The notes beneath the pieces are model-generated. The model was not told the DNA's origin and searched no databases. It worked only from the letters and a program-made list of their open reading frames with translations. Shown here piece by piece: positions 52,577 to 61,669 of a DNA stretch of 64,000 bases; position 1 is the first letter of the stretch; each line of letters starts with the position of its first letter. A program made the translations under genes and the position numbers. Source of the DNA: Streptomyces fagopyri (GTDB taxonomy: Bacteria > Actinomycetota > Actinomycetes > Streptomycetales > Streptomycetaceae); NCBI RefSeq assembly GCF_009498275.1, contig NZ_CP045643.1, positions 1,116,001-1,180,000 of the forward strand, given 5' to 3'.

Positions 52577-52857
52577 CACCGCGGCCGGCGCCGTCGCCGC
52601 GTCTGCGCACGGCCGCCGTACTGACGCTTGCCCTGCTGGGTGCCGGGGCGGCACCGGCGGTCGCGGGCGACAGCCTCATCACCGTGCTGGACAACTCGCA
52701 CGCCGACTCGATCCTCGAGGTGGACCGGGCCGCCAACGTCCAGCAGGGCAGCGGAACGGCCGGCAGCGACCACGAGGGCAGCGCCGTCGACATGGTGGAG
52801 GCCCTCGTCGCGGCACACCCGCACGAGGAGGGCGCCGGGACGCGGGACGACGACTGA
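52573..52857 (+). CDS. Small secreted protein, unknown
   Basis: A 94-residue protein with a clear signal peptide (LRTAAVLTLALLGAGAAPAVAG, about residues 11-32) and a mature part of about 60 residues (SLITVLDNSHADSILEVDRA, EGSAVDMVEALVAAHP). The GTG at 52573 overlaps the stop of the lyase-family gene (GTGA), so the two are coupled. I recognise no domain. The coupling to the cassette suggests a related role outside the cell, but this is inference. Confidence 0.65.
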   Translation: MTPRPAPSPRLRTAAVLTLALLGAGAAPAVAGDSLITVLDNSHADSILEVDRAANVQQGSGTAGSDHEGSAVDMVEALVAAHPHEEGAGTRDDD

Positions 52858-53373
52858 CCTCCGGGACCGCCGGGGCACCCCCGCCGGTCCGCCCCTCCGA
52901 CCGGCCGGCGCTCCGGCCGTCCCGGGCGGGAATCTTCGGCGGACGGACGGTCCCGTCGCTGCTCACGAGGGGTCGGCCAGGTCACGGGGCGGCCGGCGGG
53001 GCCGATCGGCCCTGGCGGTTCCGTGCCGCACGTGCTGTCCTGGAGTGGACGGGAAGGACCCGGGAAGGACGCGGAGAAGCGGCCTGCGGCCGTGCACCGC
53101 ACAATCAGGACCCGCGAGAAGCGGGTGGGGCCCTTCCCGCCCAGGCGCCTCGGCCCTGACATCCCTTCACCGGCCCCTCGCGCCCGCGCTGCGCACGGGC
53201 CGATCGGTCCCCGTTCCCGGACGGGCGGGCCCTACGCAGCCCCTCCCGGCCAGGACGGAACGGCCCCCGCGTGCGAACGAGGGCCGGACGGTCCCGTGAT
53301 CCGTCCGGTCGGCCCCGCCGCCCCTCGTTCACCGGGCGCCACCTGGCCGTAGGCACGACGAGGAGGTGCGGCG
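52858..53373. other. 516-base intergenic region
   Basis: GC-rich sequence with the word GGACGGTCCCGT repeated at about 52944 and 53285 and several CGG/CCG runs. I see no credible gene, hairpin or promoter except the GAGGAGGTG ribosome-binding site for the next gene near 53360. Confidence 0.4.
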
Positions 53374-53958
53374 ATGCACAGGACACGGCGTACGAAGCGG
53401 TGGTGCTGGCGGTGGCGGAGCAATCCGCTGCGCCGGCACGACGATGTCGTGGAGGCCTGGATCGTACTGGTCGTCTGGACGGTCATCCTGGTGGGAGGCG
53501 CCCTCGTCGGTCTGGTGGCGGCCCACACCGCCGACGCGTCCTTCGCCCGGCTGCGGCACGAACGCCATCCGGTCCCGGCCGTCCTCGTCGACAACACGGC
53601 CCGGACACTGCCGACCGGGGACGGCCCGGTCTACGACGGTGTTCGCGCGACGGTCCGCTGGACGGGGCCGGACGGCGCCCGCCACACGGGCCGGACCCTG
53701 GTGAACTCCGGGCACCCGGCCGGGTCGAAGATCGTGGTCTGGCTCGACCAGAAGGGGCGGCTCACCACCCGGCCTCCCGATCCGGGCACGGCGTCCGCCG
53801 AGGCGGGAGCCCTCGGTACGGGCGCAGCGATCGCCTTCGGCAGCCTGGTGTTCGCCGCCGGCCGCCTCGCCCGGTGGCGGCTCGACCGGCGCCGCTACGA
53901 CGAGTGGGCCCGCGCGTGGGAGCAGGTGGGCCCGCGCTGGGGGCACAAGACCCCTTGA
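53374..53958 (+). CDS. Rv1733c-family membrane protein
   Basis: A 194-residue protein with two membrane helices (about 28-50, VEAWIVLVVWTVILVGGALV; about 145-165, TGAAIAFGSLVFAAG) around an extracytoplasmic domain of about 90 residues. That domain has VPAVLVDNTA, VRATVRWTGPDGARHTGRTL and GSKIVVWLDQKGRLTTRPP, the pattern of the Rv1733c family of unknown function. ATG 53374 is preceded by GAGGAGGTG. It is a single gene. Confidence 0.85.
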   Translation: MHRTRRTKRWCWRWRSNPLRRHDDVVEAWIVLVVWTVILVGGALVGLVAAHTADASFARLRHERHPVPAVLVDNTARTLPTGDGPVYDGVRATVRWTGPDGARHTGRTLVNSGHPAGSKIVVWLDQKGRLTTRPPDPGTASAEAGALGTGAAIAFGSLVFAAGRLARWRLDRRRYDEWARAWEQVGPRWGHKTP

Positions 53959-54033
53959 CCACCCGGGACACTCGGGATGGACGCGGCGCGACCGGCGGTC
54001 GAGAGCGACGTGCGGTCACCCGGGACGCCCGAC

Positions 54034-54076
54034 GCACCAGCCGCACCAGCCGCACCAGCCGCACCAGCCGCACCAG
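54034..54076. repeat. Nine-base tandem repeat
   Basis: GCACCAGCC is repeated four full times plus a partial fifth in the gap between two convergent genes. It is a simple sequence repeat. Confidence 0.85.
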
Positions 54077-54105
54077 ATGGTCACCGCTTCCACGCGGTCC
54101 GGCCG

Positions 54106-54918
54106 CTACTCGCGCCCCTCCTCACCGCGCCGTACCGCGGCACGGAAACCGGAGTTGACCGCCAGCAGCCCGCCGTCCACGCACAGCGTGGTCCCGGTGA
54201 TCCAGGACGCGTCACGGGAAGCGAGGAAGGCTACGGCGGCCGCGATGTCGTCCGGTTCTCCGACCCGCCCCAGCGGGTAGAGCTCCGTGGCCATGGCGAG
54301 GTCGTCCTCCCGCCCTTCCCACGCCGTGGTGCGGACCGTGCCCGGCGCGACCAGGTTGACACGCACCCCCCGGGGCGCGGCGTGACCGGCGAGCGTACGG
54401 GTCAGGGAGATGAGACCCGCCTTGGCGGCGCTGTAGGCGTGGTTGCCGAAGTCCTGGATGCCGTTCACGGAGCCGATGTGGACGATCGCGCCACGGCCGG
54501 AGGCCACCAGGTGCGGCAGCGCCGCGCGGGAGCACCGGTACGCGCCGGTCAGCGTGAGGTCGAGGTCGTGGGCCCACACCTCATCCGGCTCGTCCTCGAA
54601 GAGCGGCTCGTCGGGGGTGCATCCGTAGGCGTTGTTGACCAGGACGTCCAGCGAGCCCAGAGCGTGGACCGCATGCTCGACGGCCCGGTCGACCGACGCG
54701 CGGTCCCCCACGTCGCAGACGTACGCCTCGGCCCGCCCGCCGAGTTCACGGATCGACGCGGCCGTCTTCTCCGCCTCGGGCAGGTCCACGTCGGTGAGCA
54801 GCACGTGGGCGCCCTCGTCGGCGAACCGGCGGGCGGTGGCCGCCCCGATGCCGCGGGCCGCACCCGTGATCACAACCCCGTGTCCTTCGAAGCGCCTCGT
54901 GGCGGTCGTCGCAGTCAT
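54106..54918 (-). CDS. Short-chain dehydrogenase/reductase
   Basis: A 270-residue NAD(P)-dependent enzyme of the classical SDR family. The cofactor motif GAARGIGAATARRF is near 19-32, VLVNNAYG is the NNAG-like motif, Ser of IVHIGSVNG and the YSAAKAG motif give the catalytic Ser-Tyr-Lys, and ASWITGTTLCVDGG is the typical end. The substrate is unknown. ATG 54918 gives a standard N-terminus. The neighbour upstream is another SDR on the same strand, 137 bases away. Confidence 0.9.
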   Translation of the reverse strand: MTATTATRRFEGHGVVITGAARGIGAATARRFADEGAHVLLTDVDLPEAEKTAASIRELGGRAEAYVCDVGDRASVDRAVEHAVHALGSLDVLVNNAYGCTPDEPLFEDEPDEVWAHDLDLTLTGAYRCSRAALPHLVASGRGAIVHIGSVNGIQDFGNHAYSAAKAGLISLTRTLAGHAAPRGVRVNLVAPGTVRTTAWEGREDDLAMATELYPLGRVGEPDDIAAAVAFLASRDASWITGTTLCVDGGLLAVNSGFRAAVRRGEEGRE

Positions 54919-55055
54919 GGCAGCGAAGGTACTGCCGTGATCGACACGGGGACAGACAGCGTGCGCCCAAGTCCGCGTTCCTGCGACACCTTGTCGGGCG
55001 TACGGCTGTCGGGCGTACGGCGCGCGGAGCGGCCCGGCCGGCCGAGGCGGGAGTG

Positions 55056-56027
55056 TCAGCGATAGGTCTCGATGACCGCCTGGGCGTCGGGTCCGCCGCC
55101 GTCGCCGCCCGCGTCCGTCCCGTCCGTGCCGCCCGCCGGTCCGTCCGCGTCCTGGACCTCGGTCATGTAGCGCCAGGCGTCCGGGCGGCTGCCGTCGTGG
55201 TCGGTGAATCCGTACACCCGCGCCAGCTGGCCGCTGGAGAGGGACTGCCCGTTCCAGCGCGCGACGTCCGGGTCGGCGGCCAGCGCGGCCACGGCGCGGC
55301 CGACGTAGCCGGGGGTCTCGGAGATCCCGAAGCGCGGCACACGCTCCGTAGCGTCGCGCCAGTTCTCCTCGGTGACCCCGAAGGCCTCCAGCATGATCTC
55401 GGAGCGCAGCCATCCCGGGGTGAGCGCGACCGCGGTGGCTCCGCGCGGGCCCAGTTCGTGTCCCAGCGCGAACGCCATGCGCAGGACCGACGCCTTGGCG
55501 AGGTCGTAGAAGAAGGAGACGCGGTAGGTGTCCTGGTTGTACTCCGCGGTGCCGTCGGTCATCTCGACGACGAGGCCGCCGGGGTGGCGCAGCAGCAGGG
55601 GAAGCGCGTGGTGGCTGGTGACGGCGTGCGTCTCGACGGCGAGCCGGAGCAGCCGCAGTCCGTTGTCGAGGTCGTGCTCCCAGACCGGGGCGTCCCACTC
55701 GAAGAGTTTCTCGCCGCCCCAGATGTCGTTGACCAGGACATCGAGCCGGCCCTGTTCGTCGTCGACGCGTGCGACCAGCGCCTCGACCTGAGCGGGGTCG
55801 AGGTGGTCGGTGGGCACGGCGACACCGACGCCGCCCGCCGCGTCCACCAGTTCCGCGGTGTCCTCGATCGTCTCGGGGCGGTCGTACTCCGAGCGCCGTC
55901 CGCGGGTGCTGCGCCCGGTCACGTAGACGGTGGCACCGGCCGCGCCGAGTTCCGCGGCGATCCCCCGTCCCGCTCCCCGGGTGGCCCCCGCGACCAGTGC
56001 GACCTTGCCCTTCAGCGGTCCTGACAT
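55056..56027 (-). CDS. Extended-loop SDR family oxidoreductase
   Basis: A 323-residue SDR variant. The cofactor loop GATRGAGRGIAAEL is at 15-28, VLVNDIWGG replaces NNAG, VEMTDGTAEYN carries the active-site strand with Thr-Asp instead of Ser, and YDLAKASVLRMAFAL has Tyr and Lys in the usual spacing. The C-terminal part is longer than usual and ends in a Gly/Asp-rich linker. This subgroup is annotated as SDR oxidoreductases of unknown substrate. ATG 56027 is preceded by GGAGGT. Confidence 0.88.
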   Translation of the reverse strand: MSGPLKGKVALVAGATRGAGRGIAAELGAAGATVYVTGRSTRGRRSEYDRPETIEDTAELVDAAGGVGVAVPTDHLDPAQVEALVARVDDEQGRLDVLVNDIWGGEKLFEWDAPVWEHDLDNGLRLLRLAVETHAVTSHHALPLLLRHPGGLVVEMTDGTAEYNQDTYRVSFFYDLAKASVLRMAFALGHELGPRGATAVALTPGWLRSEIMLEAFGVTEENWRDATERVPRFGISETPGYVGRAVAALAADPDVARWNGQSLSSGQLARVYGFTDHDGSRPDAWRYMTEVQDADGPAGGTDGTDAGGDGGGPDAQAVIETYR

Positions 56028-56044
56028 GTCCGACCTCCATGTTC

Positions 56045-56073
56045 CGTACGTTCTCGCGTTCGTACGTTCTCGC
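56045..56073. promoter_or_regulatory. Direct repeat CGTACGTTCTCGC upstream of the SDR gene
   Basis: Two copies (56045-56057 and 56061-56073), each holding the CGTACG palindrome, lie 18-46 bases before the SDR start codon, where an operator would sit. The regulator is unknown. Confidence 0.4.
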
Positions 56074-56219
56074 AGTGCCCCTGTGGTGTCCTCATCGAGG
56101 GGTCGCTACGAGCGTGACGTGGAAGCCGGACATCTTCTGTCAGGTATCCGGGGTGTCAGGTCACGTTTCCCGGATGCCGGGTCACGGGTGCCTGTTCCGC
56201 CCCGTCCCGGCGCGCCGGC

Positions 56220-56849
56220 TCAGTGGCCGCGCGCGATCCACTCCTCCAGGTGCGGCGCCTCGGCGCCGATCGTGGTCGGGTCGCCGTGCCCGGTGCGCAC
56301 GACGGTGTCGTCCGGCAGACCGAGCAGACGCTCGCGGATCGACGCGACGATCGTCGGGAAGTGCGAGTAGGAGCGACCGGTGGCTCCCGGACCGCCCTGG
56401 AAGAGGGTGTCCCCGGTGAACACGGTGCCCAGCCCCGCGTCGTAGAGGCAGACCGCGCCCGGGGCGTGGCCGGGCGTGTGCAGGACGGTCAGATCGGCGC
56501 CGGCCGCCTCGATCACCTGTCCGTCCTGCAGCCAGGCGTCGGGCAGCCGGTCGGGATGGGTCTGCTTCCACAGCGGCAGATCGTCGGGGTGGAGCCAGAT
56601 CGTGGCGCCGGTGCGCTCGGCGAGGGCGGGCGCGGCGTCGATGTGGTCGTTGTGGGCGTGGGTGCACACGATGGCGAGCAGCCGCCGGTCGCCCACCGCC
56701 TCGGCGATCGCGTCGGCGTCGTGCGCGGCGTCGATGACGATCGCCTCGTGGTCGTCCCCGACGATCCACACGTTGTTGTCGACGTCCCAGGTTCCGCCGT
56801 CGAGCGAGAAGGTCCCCGAGGTGACGAGGTGTTCGATGCGCGCGGTCAT
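56220..56849 (-). CDS. MBL-fold hydrolase, partner of mycothiol dehydrogenase
   Basis: A 209-residue metallo-beta-lactamase-fold enzyme. The metal motif is CTHAHNDHID (His64, His66, Asp68, His69), with LHTPGHAPG, FTGDTLF and VRTGHGDP completing the ligands. Its start overlaps the stop of the mycothiol dehydrogenase gene (TGATG), an arrangement common in Actinobacteria, where the hydrolase is thought to release the acid from the mycothiol thioester. Function is by context. Confidence 0.88.
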   Translation of the reverse strand: MTARIEHLVTSGTFSLDGGTWDVDNNVWIVGDDHEAIVIDAAHDADAIAEAVGDRRLLAIVCTHAHNDHIDAAPALAERTGATIWLHPDDLPLWKQTHPDRLPDAWLQDGQVIEAAGADLTVLHTPGHAPGAVCLYDAGLGTVFTGDTLFQGGPGATGRSYSHFPTIVASIRERLLGLPDDTVVRTGHGDPTTIGAEAPHLEEWIARGH

Positions 56850-57934
56850 CAGAACATCACCACCGAGCGCAGTACGTCACCGTGGTGCATCCGCTCGAAG
56901 GCGGGCTCGATCTCGTCCAGGGCGATCGTCTCGCTCACGAACGCCCCCAGGTCCAGTCGTCCCTGGAGGTGCAGGTCGATCAGCATCGGGAAGTCGCGGG
57001 ACGGCAGGCAGTCGCCGTACCAGGACGACTTGAGGGCTCCGCCGCGTCCGAAGACGTCGAGGAGCGGCAGCTCCAGCTTCATCTCCGGGGTCGGGACGCC
57101 GACCAGGACCACCGTGCCCGCGAGGTCGCGGGCGTAGAACGCCTGCTGGTACGTCTCCGGGCGCCCGACCGCGTCGATGACGACGTCGGCGCCGAAGCCT
57201 CCGGTCAGCTCCTGGATCGCGGCGACGGGGTCGGTCGAGGTGGAGTTGACGGTGTGCGTCGCGCCGAGCTTCGAGGCGGTGGCCAGCTTCCGGTCGTCGA
57301 TGTCGACGGCGATGATCTTCGCGGCGCCGGCCAGCCGGGCGCCCGCGATCGCCGCGTCGCCGACGCCTCCGCAGCCGATGACGGCCACGGAGTCGCCCCG
57401 GCCGACGTTGCCGGTGTTGATGGCGGCGCCGATCCCCGCCATCACACCGCAGCCGAGGAGCCCGGCGACCGCCGGGGAGACGGCCGGGTCGACCTTGGTG
57501 CACTGTCCGGCGGCGACCAGGGTCTTCTCGGCGAAGGCGCCGATGCCCAGGGCCGGGGACAGCTCGGTGCCGTCCGTGAGCGTCATCTTCTGCTTCGCGT
57601 TGTGGGTGTTGAAGCAGTACCAGGGCCGCCCGCGCAGACACGCCCGGCACTGCCCGCACACGGCCCGCCAGTTGAGGATGACGAAGTCGCCCGGGGCGAC
57701 GTCCGTGACCCCGTCGCCGACCGACTCCACGACGCCCGCGGCCTCGTGGCCGAGCAGGAACGGGAAGTCGTCGTTGATGCCGCCCTGCTTGTAGTGCAGG
57801 TCGGTGTGGCAGACCCCGCACGCCTGGATCTTGACCACGGCCTCTCCCGGCCCCGGGTCAGGCACGACGATGGTCTCCACGCGCACCGGTTCGTTCTTGC
57901 CCGGGGCGATCACGCCACGTACTTCCTGCGCCAT
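56849..57934 (-). CDS. mscR: S-(hydroxymethyl)mycothiol dehydrogenase
   Basis: A 361-residue zinc-dependent class III-type alcohol dehydrogenase that oxidises the formaldehyde-mycothiol adduct with NAD. Catalytic zinc ligands are in [11 protein letters not shown] and LLGHEAAG. The structural zinc site is [15 protein letters not shown]. The Rossmann loop is [12 protein letters not shown]. The sequence closely follows the mycothiol-dependent formaldehyde dehydrogenase group. ATG 57934 is clear. It forms an operon with the MBL hydrolase for formaldehyde (and nitrosomycothiol) detoxification. Confidence 0.9.
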   Translation of the reverse strand: MAQEVRGVIAPGKNEPVRVETIVVPDPGPGEAVVKIQACGVCHTDLHYKQGGINDDFPFLLGHEAAGVVESVGDGVTDVAPGDFVILNWRAVCGQCRACLRGRPWYCFNTHNAKQKMTLTDGTELSPALGIGAFAEKTLVAAGQCTKVDPAVSPAVAGLLGCGVMAGIGAAINTGNVGRGDSVAVIGCGGVGDAAIAGARLAGAAKIIAVDIDDRKLATASKLGATHTVNSTSTDPVAAIQELTGGFGADVVIDAVGRPETYQQAFYARDLAGTVVLVGVPTPEMKLELPLLDVFGRGGALKSSWYGDCLPSRDFPMLIDLHLQGRLDLGAFVSETIALDEIEPAFERMHHGDVLRSVVMF

Positions 57935-58277
57935 GGTGGTGAACCCTTTCGTAGATCGACGTTCGTCGACCGACCCTACGGTGTGACCGGCCGGTAGCAG
58001 GTCGGCTGGTCCTCGGTCACCTCGGCCGCCGGGTGCCGGGCCGCCGGCCCCCGCTCCACGGGAAGCGTCACGAGGGACGCCGGACAGGGCCCGGCGGACG
58101 CCCTGTTCCGGCTGCCCGACGGCTGCCCGCCCGCCGGGCCGAGGCTCCCTCCGGCCCGGCGTCGATGCGTGGCCGATCCACCTTGTACAGGCGGGCGACC
58201 GGTGCCCGTACGGTGCCGGCGCCGACGTAGCCTGAGGCATCCTCACCCCTTCCCGATCCCTTCCCGCAAGGAGCGCC
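57935..58277. other. 343-base divergent promoter region
   Basis: It separates the mycothiol dehydrogenase and ABC transporter genes. A TCGACG-TT-CGTCGA inverted repeat near 57957-57970 sits close to the dehydrogenase start and could be its operator. The rest is GC-rich with no supported gene. Confidence 0.4.
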
Positions 58278-60032
58278 GTGACCATCGCAGGGACGCAAGC
58301 CGAACCACCCGCCTGGCGGCTGCTCCTCGGATACGTACGCCCGCATCGGTGGGCGCTGTTCGCGGGTGCCCTGCTGGCCCTGACGACCGGTGGGACGGGT
58401 CTGCTGCTGCCGCTGGTGGCGCGCGGGCTCATCGACGACCTGTCGCACGACCGGCCCATCGGGCGGGCGTTGCTCGGCATGGCGGCGCTCGTGGTGACCA
58501 ACGCGGCGGTCGGCGCTCTGGGTTCGTACGTGCTGCGGCGCACCGCCGAGTCGGTGGTGCTCGGCGCCCGGCGTGCCCTGTCGTCCTATCTGCTGCGGCT
58601 GCGCATACCGGCCGTGGACCGCAGTGAGCCGGGCGACCTGATGGCCCGCATCACCTCCGACACGACCCTGCTGCGCGAGGTCACCACCGACTCGCTCGTC
58701 GGCATCGGCACCGGCGGTCTCACGCTCGTCGCGACGGTGGTGATGATGGGGCTCGTCGACGTGGTGCTGCTCGGTGTCACCCTCGGGGTGATCCTGTGCG
58801 CGGGAACGGTGCTCGGCCTGATCGTGCCGCGCATCAACCGGGCCAGCAAGCAGGCGCAGGACGCCGTCGGCGTGATGGGCGCCGCGCTGGAGCGGATCCT
58901 CGGGGCGCTGCGCACGATCAAGGCGTCCGGGGCCGAGCACCGCGAGGAGCGGACCATCCACGCGGCGGCGGAGGAGTCCTGGCGGCAGAGCGTGCGGGCC
59001 GCCAAGTGGTCGGCGGCGGCGGGGAACACGGCGGGGCTCGCGATGCAGATCGCCTTCATCACGGTGCTCGCGGTGGGCGGCGCGCGGGTGGCGACCGGCG
59101 CCATCGGTGTCGGCACCCTGGTCGCCTTCCTTCTGTACGTCTTCTACCTCATGTCGCCGATCCAGCAGGTCGTCGGCGCGATCACGCAGTACCAGACCGG
59201 TGCCGCGGCGCTCGCCCGGATCCAGGAGGCGCTGCGGCTGCCCGCGGAGCCGGCCGCGCTCCCCGCACCGCTGCCGACGCCCGGCTCGGCGCCCGCCTCC
59301 CTCGCCTTCGACGACGTCCGCTTCCGGTACGCCGACGATCTGCAGTACGTCCATCACGGCGTGACGTTCACCGTACCGGCGCGCGGCATGACGGCCTTCG
59401 TCGGCCCGTCCGGCGCGGGCAAGACCACCGTGTTCTCCCTCATCGAGCGGTTCTACGACCCCGAGGCCGGCGTGATCACGGTGGACGGCCGTCCGCTGGA
59501 GGACTGGAACCTGGCGCAGCTCAGGTCCGCCATCGGCTACGTGGAGCAGGACGCTCCGGTCCTGTCGGGTTCCCTGCGGGACAATCTGCTGCTGGGCAAC
59601 CCGGAGGCCGACGAGGCGGAGCTGGCCCGGGTGGTGAGGACGACACGCCTGGACGGGCTGGTGGCCCGGCTGCCGCGGGGTCTCGACACGCTGGTGGGGC
59701 ATCGCGGCACCAAGCTGTCGGGCGGTGAACGCCAGCGGGTCGCGATCGGCCGCGCCCTGCTGCGCCGCCCGCGTCTGCTGCTCCTCGACGAGGCGACCTC
59801 CCAGCTCGACGCCGTGAACGAGGCCGCGCTGCGGGACACGGTCACCGATGTCGCGCGGACGACGACGGTCCTCGTCGTCGCGCACCGGCTGTCCACCGTC
59901 ACGACGGCCGACCGCATCGTCGTCATGGACGCGGGCCGGGTGCGCGCGGTGGGAACCCACCGGGAGCTGGTGGCGGGAGATCCGCTCTACGCCGAGCTGG
60001 CCGCCACGCAGTTCCTCGCCACGGCGGGCTGA
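58278..60032 (+). CDS. ABC transporter, fused permease and ATPase (exporter half)
   Basis: A 584-residue half-transporter expected to work as a homodimer. The N-terminal 300 residues hold six membrane helices ([20 protein letters not shown] first; [20 protein letters not shown] last). The ATPase domain shows Walker [11 protein letters not shown]-loop [10 protein letters not shown], signature LSGGERQR, Walker [10 protein letters not shown] and the H-loop VVAHRLS. Such exporters move lipids, peptides or drugs. The translation start is GTG 58278, preceded by AAGGAG. No regulator or partner half is adjacent. Confidence 0.92.
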   Translation: MTIAGTQAEPPAWRLLLGYVRPHRWALFAGALLALTTGGTGLLLPLVARGLIDDLSHDRPIGRALLGMAALVVTNAAVGALGSYVLRRTAESVVLGARRALSSYLLRLRIPAVDRSEPGDLMARITSDTTLLREVTTDSLVGIGTGGLTLVATVVMMGLVDVVLLGVTLGVILCAGTVLGLIVPRINRASKQAQDAVGVMGAALERILGALRTIKASGAEHREERTIHAAAEESWRQSVRAAKWSAAAGNTAGLAMQIAFITVLAVGGARVATGAIGVGTLVAFLLYVFYLMSPIQQVVGAITQYQTGAAALARIQEALRLPAEPAALPAPLPTPGSAPASLAFDDVRFRYADDLQYVHHGVTFTVPARGMTAFVGPSGAGKTTVFSLIERFYDPEAGVITVDGRPLEDWNLAQLRSAIGYVEQDAPVLSGSLRDNLLLGNPEADEAELARVVRTTRLDGLVARLPRGLDTLVGHRGTKLSGGERQRVAIGRALLRRPRLLLLDEATSQLDAVNEAALRDTVTDVARTTTVLVVAHRLSTVTTADRIVVMDAGRVRAVGTHRELVAGDPLYAELAATQFLATAG

Positions 60033-60178
60033 GGTTCCGCGCCGTCGCGGCCGGGGCGCCCGCGGGGCGCAGGCCTCTTCACCGGGCGAACCGCGGCGGG
60101 CGGGGCGGGCGGCGCGGACACGAACCTGCCCCTGGCACGTGTGCCGGGGGCAGGGGGGTACGGGGCTCGGCGGGAGGT

Positions 60179-60475
60179 TCAGGCCTCGATGCCCGGGAGC
60201 AACCCGGTGACGGGGGCGGCCATGTCGGTGAGCTGGTGCAGCTGGCCCAGGTCGTTGAGGTGGTTGAGCCCGGCCAGCTGGTTGGAGATCCGCGGGATGT
60301 CCTCGCGGTGCTCGGCAGGGAGGCCGCTCGTCGCGAGCGAGTCGAGCTGGGTGATCGGGTTCAGCCGTCCCGCGTCCGGGGCCTCGGGGGCGGCCGCGGA
60401 GGCCATCGGCGCGGCCAGGCCCGTGACACCGACGGCGAGACCGACGGCGGCGACCATACGTCGTGTTGAGATCAT
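60179..60475 (-). CDS. Small secreted protein
   Basis: A 98-residue exported protein. A signal peptide (about 1-28, ending APMASAA) precedes a helical mature part with LNPITQLDSLATSGLPAEH and a closing LNHLNDLGQLHQLTDMAAP. I recognise it as the kind of small secreted protein found in Streptomyces, without known function. ATG 60475 follows sequence without a strong ribosome-binding site. Confidence 0.7.
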   Translation of the reverse strand: MISTRRMVAAVGLAVGVTGLAAPMASAAAPEAPDAGRLNPITQLDSLATSGLPAEHREDIPRISNQLAGLNHLNDLGQLHQLTDMAAPVTGLLPGIEA

Positions 60476-60648
60476 GCCTTCAGCAACGGCGCCGGACCCC
60501 GCCCGGTCACGGCCGGACCGCGCCGCTCACCCGAGAGGCTCATCGTGAGGGCTGGGCTTGCCGTGGGCTGTGCGGCGGAGGAGTCTCGGAGGAGAGGCCC
60601 CTCGCGGCCCGCTCCTCACCGGGCCGCGGCCTTCCGAGGAGGTCATAT

Positions 60649-61014
60649 ATGGGCACCATGGCAGGCCCCGCCTTCGACACCGAAGCGCTGCGCCGCGGAA
60701 TCGAAGGACACGACGCGGCGGACATGCTGGCGCTGTACGCGGACGACGCGGAGATACGGATCGTCGACCGCAACACGCAGCCGAGTCACCCGATGGTGAA
60801 ACACGGTCGTGGCGAGATCGCCGACATGCTGAACGACGTCTACAGCCGGGACATGATCCACAAGCTCGAACAGTGTGTCGTCCAGGGCGACCACGTCGCC
60901 TTCACCGAGTCCTGCCTCTACCCGGACGGCGTGCGGGTACTGGCCAGCTCGATGATGTCCCTGCGGGACGGCAAGATCGTCGAGCACACGCTGCTGCAGG
61001 CATGGGACGAGTAG
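60649..61014 (+). CDS. SnoaL/NTF2-like protein
   Basis: A 121-residue NTF2-fold protein. LRRGIEGHDAADMLALYADD is the first helix-strand pair, AEIRIVDRNTQPSHP and LEQCVVQGDHVAFTESCLYP are core strands, and MSLRDGKIVEHTLLQAWDE ends the cone. Such proteins bind or isomerise small hydrophobic molecules; this group is often annotated nuclear transport factor 2 family. ATG 60649 has GAGGAGGT seven bases upstream; ATG 60658 is a weaker alternative. Confidence 0.85.
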   Translation: MGTMAGPAFDTEALRRGIEGHDAADMLALYADDAEIRIVDRNTQPSHPMVKHGRGEIADMLNDVYSRDMIHKLEQCVVQGDHVAFTESCLYPDGVRVLASSMMSLRDGKIVEHTLLQAWDE

Positions 61015-61030
61015 GGAGGAACTGGCCGAA

Positions 61031-61061
61031 GGTCCAGGTGTCCTCCCGTCTGACCTGGACC
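61031..61061. terminator. Short hairpin between convergent genes
   Basis: Nine-base perfect arms GGTCCAGGT and ACCTGGACC with a 13-base loop between the NTF2-like gene and the broken MarR gene. Confidence 0.5.
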
Positions 61062-61077
61062 TTCTCGGCCAAGGTGG

Positions 61078-61480
61078 CTATGGGACGGTCGCGCCGGACT
61101 CCGCGGCCACGACCAGTTTCCGCAGCAGGTCTGCGAGTGTCCGCTTCTCTGCTGCGGTCAGCACTGCGAGCAGCGCGTTCTCACCCGCTTCCTCCGGCAC
61201 CGCGTGCTGTTCGCACGCGGCGTATCCGGCCTCGGTGAGCCGTACCTCCATCCGCCGGCGGTCGGCCGTCTCGTGCGTACGGTTGATCAGTCCCGCGTCC
61301 TCCAGCGGGGCGAGCCGCGCCGACGACGCCGCGGGTCAGACCGAGCAGGTCGGCGAGGTGTGACGGGCTCGCCGCGTGCGGCGGGCCCGACCTGCGCAGC
61401 ATCAGGAGCACCTTGAACCGCCAGTGCCGCAGTCCGTCCGAGTCGAGGGTCTCCCGGTGGGCCTGTGCGGCGGGACCGAC
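61078..61480 (-). pseudogene. Frameshifted MarR-family regulator
   Basis: The upstream frame encodes HRETLDSDGLRHWRFKVLLM and SPSHLADLLGLTRG, the MarR recognition region. The remainder is one frame over: RLAPLEDAGLINRTHETADR and RRMEVRLTEAGYAACEQHAV, ending at the stop at 61078. A single-base indel near 61325 separates them. The N-terminal 20 or so residues are also not recognisable in any frame, so the gene looks truncated as well as shifted. A sequencing error could explain the indel but not the missing start. Confidence 0.7.
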
Positions 61481-61669
61481 CCGACGGCGGCGCCCACGAC
61501 GGGCGAGCGGAGCGGCTGATCGCACCCGCCGACGGCGGCGCCGGCCCGACGACGCTCGCGGTGCCACCGGAGCGGACCGCCGCCGGAGCCGGCTGCCACC
61601 GGCGAGGACCGCCGCCCGAGCGGGCTGCCACCGGCGCCGCACGCCGACCGGGTGTCGGAGGTGAGGCGC

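Noticed and set aside
54034..54076. Operator or integration site formed by GCACCAGCC repeats
   Set aside because: No dyad symmetry, no integrase nearby; it is a plain nine-base slippage repeat between convergent genes.
58068..59960. A 630-codon minus-strand open frame
   Set aside because: It lies entirely opposite the ABC transporter, is rich in His/Arg/Gly/Asp and has no domain; typical shadow frame of high-GC coding DNA.
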